NCBI RefSeq assembly: GCF_028816455.1
Contig: NZ_CP118246.1
Location: 124,001-188,000 of the forward strand
Direction of reading: 5' to 3'
Origin: Devosia algicola
GTDB taxonomy: Bacteria > Pseudomonadota > Alphaproteobacteria > Rhizobiales > Devosiaceae
DNA length: 64,000 nucleotides
Shown here: piece by piece, positions 60,564-64,000 of the stretch
How positions within the stretch are numbered: position 1 is the stretch's first letter
How the letters are laid out: each line of letters opens with the position of its first letter
Position numbers and translations under genes: made by a program
The notes under the pieces: model-generated
The model's input: only the letters and a program-made list of their open reading frames with translations
The model's database searches: none
What the model was told of the DNA's origin: nothing

Positions 60564-61307
60564 TTACACACCCAGATAGGTGTGCAGTTTTTCGATGTTG
60601 TTGTTGATGTCATGGTTGGGGATCATGTCGATGACCCGCCCTTGTTCTACAACGAAGTGACGGTCTGCGACCGAAGCTGCAAACCTGAAATTCTGCTCCA
60701 CCAGCACGATGGTGAAGCCGCGCGCCTTGAGATCGACCAGTGTTTTGCCGATCTGCTGCACGATGACCGGCGCCAGCCCTTCGGTGGGTTCATCCAGCAG
60801 CAGGAATTTTGCGCCGGTGCGCAAAATGCGCCCGATGGCCAGCATCTGCTGTTCGCCGCCCGAAAGCTTGGTGCCCTGGCTCGAAAGTCGCTCGCGCAAA
60901 TTGGGGAACATGTCCAGAATTTCTTCGCGACTTAATCCACCCGATTTGACCTGCGGCGGCAGCATCAGGTTTTCATCGACCGAAAGGCTGGAAAAAATCC
61001 CACGCTCTTCAGGGCAAAAAGCAATGCCGGCACGCGCAATATCACGCGGCGCCAACTTGATCAGCTCACGACCGTCAAACTGTACCGACCCCTGCCGCTT
61101 GGACAATATTCCCATGATGGCGCGCAGTGTTGTGGTCTTACCCGCACCATTGCGGCCGAGAAGCGTTACCACCTCGCCGGGCCGTACATCAAAGGAAACA
61201 CCGTGCAAGACATGGCTTTCTGCGTACCAACCCTCGAGGTTTTCCACCTTGAGCATCGGCGCGTCGTCGGTCATCGCCTCATGTCCTGCGCGCATCGCCT
61301 CACTCAT
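60564..61307 (-). CDS. livF: branched-chain-type ABC importer, ATPase LivF-like
   Basis: A 247-aa ATPase with Walker A LLGRNGAGKTTTLRAI, signature KLSGGEQQMLAIGRIL, Walker B FLLLDEPTEGLAP and QNFRFA at the switch, as usual for LivF. I chose the ATG at 61307 (MSEAMRAGHE), which overlaps livG by 8 bp; the longer frame to 61427 is inside livG. It lies upstream of the binding-protein gene with a 45-bp gap. Confidence 0.92.
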   Translation of the reverse strand: MSEAMRAGHEAMTDDAPMLKVENLEGWYAESHVLHGVSFDVRPGEVVTLLGRNGAGKTTTLRAIMGILSKRQGSVQFDGRELIKLAPRDIARAGIAFCPEERGIFSSLSVDENLMLPPQVKSGGLSREEILDMFPNLRERLSSQGTKLSGGEQQMLAIGRILRTGAKFLLLDEPTEGLAPVIVQQIGKTLVDLKARGFTIVLVEQNFRFAASVADRHFVVEQGRVIDMIPNHDINNNIEKLHTYLGV

Positions 61308-62085
61308 GGCTGGCCCCGATATAGGCTTCGACAACGCCGGGATGCTTGGAAACCTCGTCATAGCTGCCCTCGGCCAACACTTCGCCGCGCGCCAGAACAG
61401 TGATGCGGTCGGAAAGATCGGCAACAACGGACAGATTGTGCTCGACCATCAATATGGTGCGATTGGCCGAAATGGTGCGGATCAGCGCCGAAATGCGCGT
61501 CACATCTTCCTGCGCCATACCCGCCATCGGCTCGTCCAGCAGCATCATTTCCGGCTCGAGCGCCAGTGTCGTGGCAATTTCCAGCGCTCGCTTGCGTCCA
61601 TAGGACAGGTCACCCGCCATGACATGGGAAAATTCGCTAAGCCCCACTTCATCGACACGCCGCAGCGCTTCATCGTCAAAATCACTCAGCACACGCTGTG
61701 CCCGCCAGAAATCAAAACTGTCGCCGCGTCGCCGCTGCAAGGCAATACGCACATTTTCCGCCACGCTCATGCGCGGAAATACCGCCGAAATCTGAAATGA
61801 GCGCACCACGCCAAGCCGCGCAATATCAGCCGAGGGCAGGTCGGTAATATTGCGTCCGTTGAAATGGATTGTTCCCGAACTGGGCTGCAAAAACTTGGTG
61901 AGCAGGTTAAAGCAGGTTGTCTTGCCCGCGCCGTTAGGTCCGATCAGCGCGTGGATCGAGCCACGCTCAATATCCAAATTCACCCCATTGACCGCAACAA
62001 ACCCGGCAAAACGCTTGGTCAAATCGCGGGCAGACAGGATGATGTCGCCCTTTGTGTCCGGATTTGGCTCAAACGCTTCGATCAT
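61300..62085 (-). CDS. livG: branched-chain-type ABC importer, ATPase LivG-like
   Basis: A 261-aa ATPase: Walker A LIGPNGAGKTTCFNLL, signature DLSYGRKRALEIATTL (the LSYG variant is normal for LivG), Walker B MMLLDEPMAGM, and switch His in VEHNLSVV. The ATG at 62085 overlaps the dehydrogenase stop as ATGA; an in-frame ATG at 62097 is less likely. Confidence 0.92.
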   Translation of the reverse strand: MIEAFEPNPDTKGDIILSARDLTKRFAGFVAVNGVNLDIERGSIHALIGPNGAGKTTCFNLLTKFLQPSSGTIHFNGRNITDLPSADIARLGVVRSFQISAVFPRMSVAENVRIALQRRRGDSFDFWRAQRVLSDFDDEALRRVDEVGLSEFSHVMAGDLSYGRKRALEIATTLALEPEMMLLDEPMAGMAQEDVTRISALIRTISANRTILMVEHNLSVVADLSDRITVLARGEVLAEGSYDEVSKHPGVVEAYIGASHE

Positions 62086-62867
62086 TTGGCGGTCCACCCG
62101 CCATCAATGGAAATGGTCGATCCGGTGATCGAGCGGGCCATGTCCGTGCAGAGATAGGCGGCCATCTCGGCGATTTCCTCAGGTTGCACAAACTGTCGCG
62201 TTGGCTGGGGCGCCAGCATGACCTGCCGGATGACCTGCTCTTCGCTCAGATTATGCGCCCGGGCCTGATCGGCAACCTGGGTCGCCGCCAGTGGCGTCCA
62301 GACATAGCCCGGACAGATTGCATTGGCGGTAACGCCCTTTTCCGCCGTTTCCAGCGCCACCGTCTTGGTAAGCCCGACCACTGCATGCTTTGTGGCGACA
62401 TAGGCTGATTTGAACGGCGAGGCGCGCAGACCATGCGCCGACGCAACATTGATGATGCGCCCCCAGCCGCGCTCCGTCATGCCCGGAATGGCGGCGCGGA
62501 TGGTATGAAATGCGGAATCGAGGCTGATCGCCAGAATGCGGTCCCAGTCGGCAGGCGGGAGTTCTTCGATCGGGGCGACTTTCTGGATTCCGGCATTGTT
62601 GACCAGCACGTCAAGTTGACCAAATCGGGCAACGACAGACTGTACCAGTTCGAAACTGTCGGTAGGATCAGCCAGGTCGGCCCGAAAATAGGCGATTTGC
62701 CCCGAACCGAGTGCACAAACGTCCGCCATCGCCTCGGCAACGTCGGCCTCGTCTTCAAAGCTGTTGACGGCGACATCATATCCGATGGTCGCAAATTTTT
62801 TGGCAATGGCCAGTCCGATGCCGCTCGTCGAACCCGTTACCAACGCGACGCGTCTGGTCTCAGTCAC
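62082..62867 (-). CDS. bdhA: 3-hydroxybutyrate dehydrogenase
   Basis: A 261-aa short-chain dehydrogenase that oxidises (R)-3-hydroxybutyrate to acetoacetate with NAD. The cofactor motif is TGSTSGIGLAIAKK, NNAGIQKVAPIE follows, and the catalytic Ser, Tyr and Lys are in NVASAHGLRASPFKSAYVATKHA. The ASAHGL wording and PFKSAYVAAKH-like block are specific to D-3-hydroxybutyrate dehydrogenases. The C-terminus SIDGGWTAK also matches. It is first in the operon with the Liv-type importer and has an apparent sigma-54 promoter about 50 bp upstream. Confidence 0.9.
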   Translation of the reverse strand: MTETRRVALVTGSTSGIGLAIAKKFATIGYDVAVNSFEDEADVAEAMADVCALGSGQIAYFRADLADPTDSFELVQSVVARFGQLDVLVNNAGIQKVAPIEELPPADWDRILAISLDSAFHTIRAAIPGMTERGWGRIINVASAHGLRASPFKSAYVATKHAVVGLTKTVALETAEKGVTANAICPGYVWTPLAATQVADQARAHNLSEEQVIRQVMLAPQPTRQFVQPEEIAEMAAYLCTDMARSITGSTISIDGGWTAK

Positions 62868-62918
62868 TCTTGCTCCGCCCTGTTACAAGCCTTTTCGGCT
62901 CGGTCTTTTGGCCTAACA

Positions 62919-62937
62919 CTATCAAGTTCCGTGCCAG
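62919..62937 (-). promoter_or_regulatory. sigma-54 (RpoN) promoter of the bdhA-liv operon
   Basis: On the minus strand CTGGCACGGAACTTGATAG matches the RpoN consensus TGGCACG-N4-TTGCW, with a perfect -24 element, exact spacing and one change in the -12 element (TTGA for TTGC). It lies about 52 bp before the bdhA start, with an enhancer-binding-protein gene immediately upstream. Confidence 0.65.
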
Positions 62938-62990
62938 TCCAGGTTTTGCTGGAGTTCGGCAGCTTTCAAGCGATCATCACCCGCCAAAAT

Positions 62991-63037
62991 GTCCGAAATA
63001 TGGGACGGTGTGTGCGACAGCGTCCGGAAAACCGGAC
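62991..63037. promoter_or_regulatory. tandem 16-bp palindromes, probable enhancer sites of the sigma-54 activator
   Basis: GTCCGAAATATGGGAC (62991-63006) and GTCCGGAAAACCGGAC (63022-63037) share the frame GTCCGRAA-N4-GGAC and length. Their centres are 31 bp apart, about three helical turns, and they lie roughly 60-100 bp upstream of the sigma-54 promoter, the usual place for an NtrC-type activator. The second site abuts the stop codon of the activator gene. Confidence 0.6.
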
Positions 63038-63038
63038 A

Positions 63039-64000
63039 TTAGCCATCAATGCTATGGCGGCGCAGTTTTTCGTAAAACTGCGACCGGGAGATGCCTAAGC
63101 TCGCCGCTGCCGCCGTTTTTTGGCCGTTGCTGGCTGCCAGCGCATCAACGATGGCTTGCCGTTCGGCACCGGCCTTAGTGGCTGCAAGATCTGGCTGTGC
63201 ATGGGGCGGCGGCGATGTACCAACTCGGCGCGGCATGGCGCGGCGCACCACCGTTCCGTCCAGCGTTTCACTGGTCGCCAGCGCCGCTGCACGTTCCAGA
63301 ACATTGCGCAGTTCGCGTACATTGCCGGGCCAATCGTGGCCTTGCAGCGCCTCGACGGCGTCTGGCGTGATGATCCACCCATGCTGCTTGGCGCCGCGTG
63401 GTGTCTGCTCCAAAAGCGCATCGCAGAGCGGGGCGATGTCGTCGAGTCGCGCCCGCAGCGGCGGCACATGAACGGTCAGCACCGCAATGCGATAATATAA
63501 GTCGGCACGGAAGGATTTGTCGGCAACCCGATCTTCGAGATCCTGCGAGGTAGCCGCGATAATGCGCACATCCACCTTTTTGACCGTGTTGGAGCCCAAC
63601 GGCTCAAACTCACCCTCCTGTAGGGCGCGCAACAATTTGGCTTGCAGCGCAGCGGGCATGTCGCCGATTTCATCGAGAAATAGCGTGCCGCTATGGGCCA
63701 GTTCGAACTTGCCGGGTCGTGCTTTGCGGTCTGCCCCGGTAAAGGCACCCGGGGCAACGCCGAAAAATTCGGCTTCCAACAGGGATTCAGGAATGGCAGC
63801 CACATTAACCGCGACGAACGGCCCGTCGGCGCGGTCCGATTGCTGGTGCATGGCGTGCGCCAACAATTCCTTGCCGGTACCGGTTTCACCCAGGATCAGC
63901 GCCGCGCCGTCGCGCAGGGCAAAGCGACGCACCACCGATTTGAGTTCCTTGACCGTGTCGCTGAACCCCACAAAGCTGGAGAGCGAATATTTGGTTTTGC
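63039..64000 (-). CDS. sigma-54-dependent enhancer-binding activator (5' end outside the window)
   Basis: The visible 310+ residues contain the AAA+ sigma-54 interaction domain and the DNA-binding end: Walker A LGETGTGKELLAHAMH, the sigma-54-contacting loop PGAFTGADRKA, Walker B GTLFLDEIGDM, the arginine-finger region FRADLYYRIAVLTVHVPPLR and a Fis-type helix-turn-helix near the C-terminus (AAAASLGISRSQFYEKLRR). The frame stays open to the window edge, so the sensory N-terminus (receiver, PAS or GAF) cannot be seen. It very likely activates the downstream bdhA-liv operon. The GTG at 63971 is an internal codon, not the start. Confidence 0.92.
   Translation of the reverse strand, partial: KTKYSLSSFVGFSDTVKELKSVVRRFALRDGAALILGETGTGKELLAHAMHQQSDRADGPFVAVNVAAIPESLLEAEFFGVAPGAFTGADRKARPGKFELAHSGTLFLDEIGDMPAALQAKLLRALQEGEFEPLGSNTVKKVDVRIIAATSQDLEDRVADKSFRADLYYRIAVLTVHVPPLRARLDDIAPLCDALLEQTPRGAKQHGWIITPDAVEALQGHDWPGNVRELRNVLERAAALATSETLDGTVVRRAMPRRVGTSPPPHAQPDLAATKAGAERQAIVDALAASNGQKTAAAASLGISRSQFYEKLRRHSIDG

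Overview
The window reads as chromosomal DNA of an alphaproteobacterium of the order Hyphomicrobiales (Rhizobiales). The support is the gene content: a giant NAD-dependent glutamate dehydrogenase, an HWE-family histidine kinase, DUF2865 and DUF2059 proteins, a class II DAHP synthase, an Atm1-type exporter, a PleC/DivJ-like kinase and a sigma-EcfG-type promoter. A Devosia-like relative is plausible but is only an impression. There is no phage, insertion sequence, CRISPR array, tRNA or rRNA that I can support. Most genes are housekeeping or transport.

Layout. 1-7.2 kb: end of dusA, a membrane aspartic protease, divergent cobS/cobT, a sensor kinase, a nuclease-like protein, an Lrp regulator overlapping a VOC protein, and moaA. 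7.2-21.9 kb: L,D-transpeptidase, rpiA, DUF2059 protein, glutathione reductase, DAHP synthase, HWE kinase with a convergent single-domain response regulator, an outer-membrane barrel protein, nadE-gltX, DUF2865 protein, a fumarylacetoacetate hydrolase-family protein and cytochrome c'. 22.2-30.1 kb: a tightly overlapped operon cysS-VOC-GFA-pip-GFA-cimA, then a large Ala/Pro-rich LysM protein. 30.1-33.1 kb: an ArsR repressor with a perfect operator and an Atm1-type ABC exporter, followed by a structured non-coding stretch and a decayed oxidoreductase. 33.1-49.4 kb, mostly minus strand: padR-MFP-RND efflux operon, cysQ, nadC, an AGE epimerase, fbp, NAD-glutamate dehydrogenase, then PRC-barrel and DUF2934 stress-type genes and a nucleoside hydrolase. 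49.4-64 kb: a heterodimeric ABC exporter, an iron-type ABC importer with a divergent methyltransferase, a VOC protein, and a 3-hydroxybutyrate dehydrogenase plus branched-chain-type ABC importer operon under an apparent sigma-54 promoter next to its enhancer-binding activator.

The most striking signal is not a gene. About 18 otherwise normal genes or gene parts are broken by a one-base insertion, and nearly every break sits at the same place: a GAGCT pentamer (in either orientation) that appears with its central G or C doubled (GAGCCT, GAGGCT, AGGCTC or AGCCTC). Restoring GAGCT repairs each reading frame. The event ignores gene strand and reading phase, so it is a DNA-level or sequencing-level effect, not programmed frameshifting. 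A systematic consensus error at a modified-base motif is the simplest explanation; a mutational process at AGCT is the alternative. Genes marked as frameshifted here should therefore be treated as probably intact in the living cell.

The best regulatory finding is the 62.9-63.0 kb intergenic region. It holds a near-consensus sigma-54 promoter and two matching 16-bp palindromes 31 bp apart, between the activator gene and the dehydrogenase/transporter operon.
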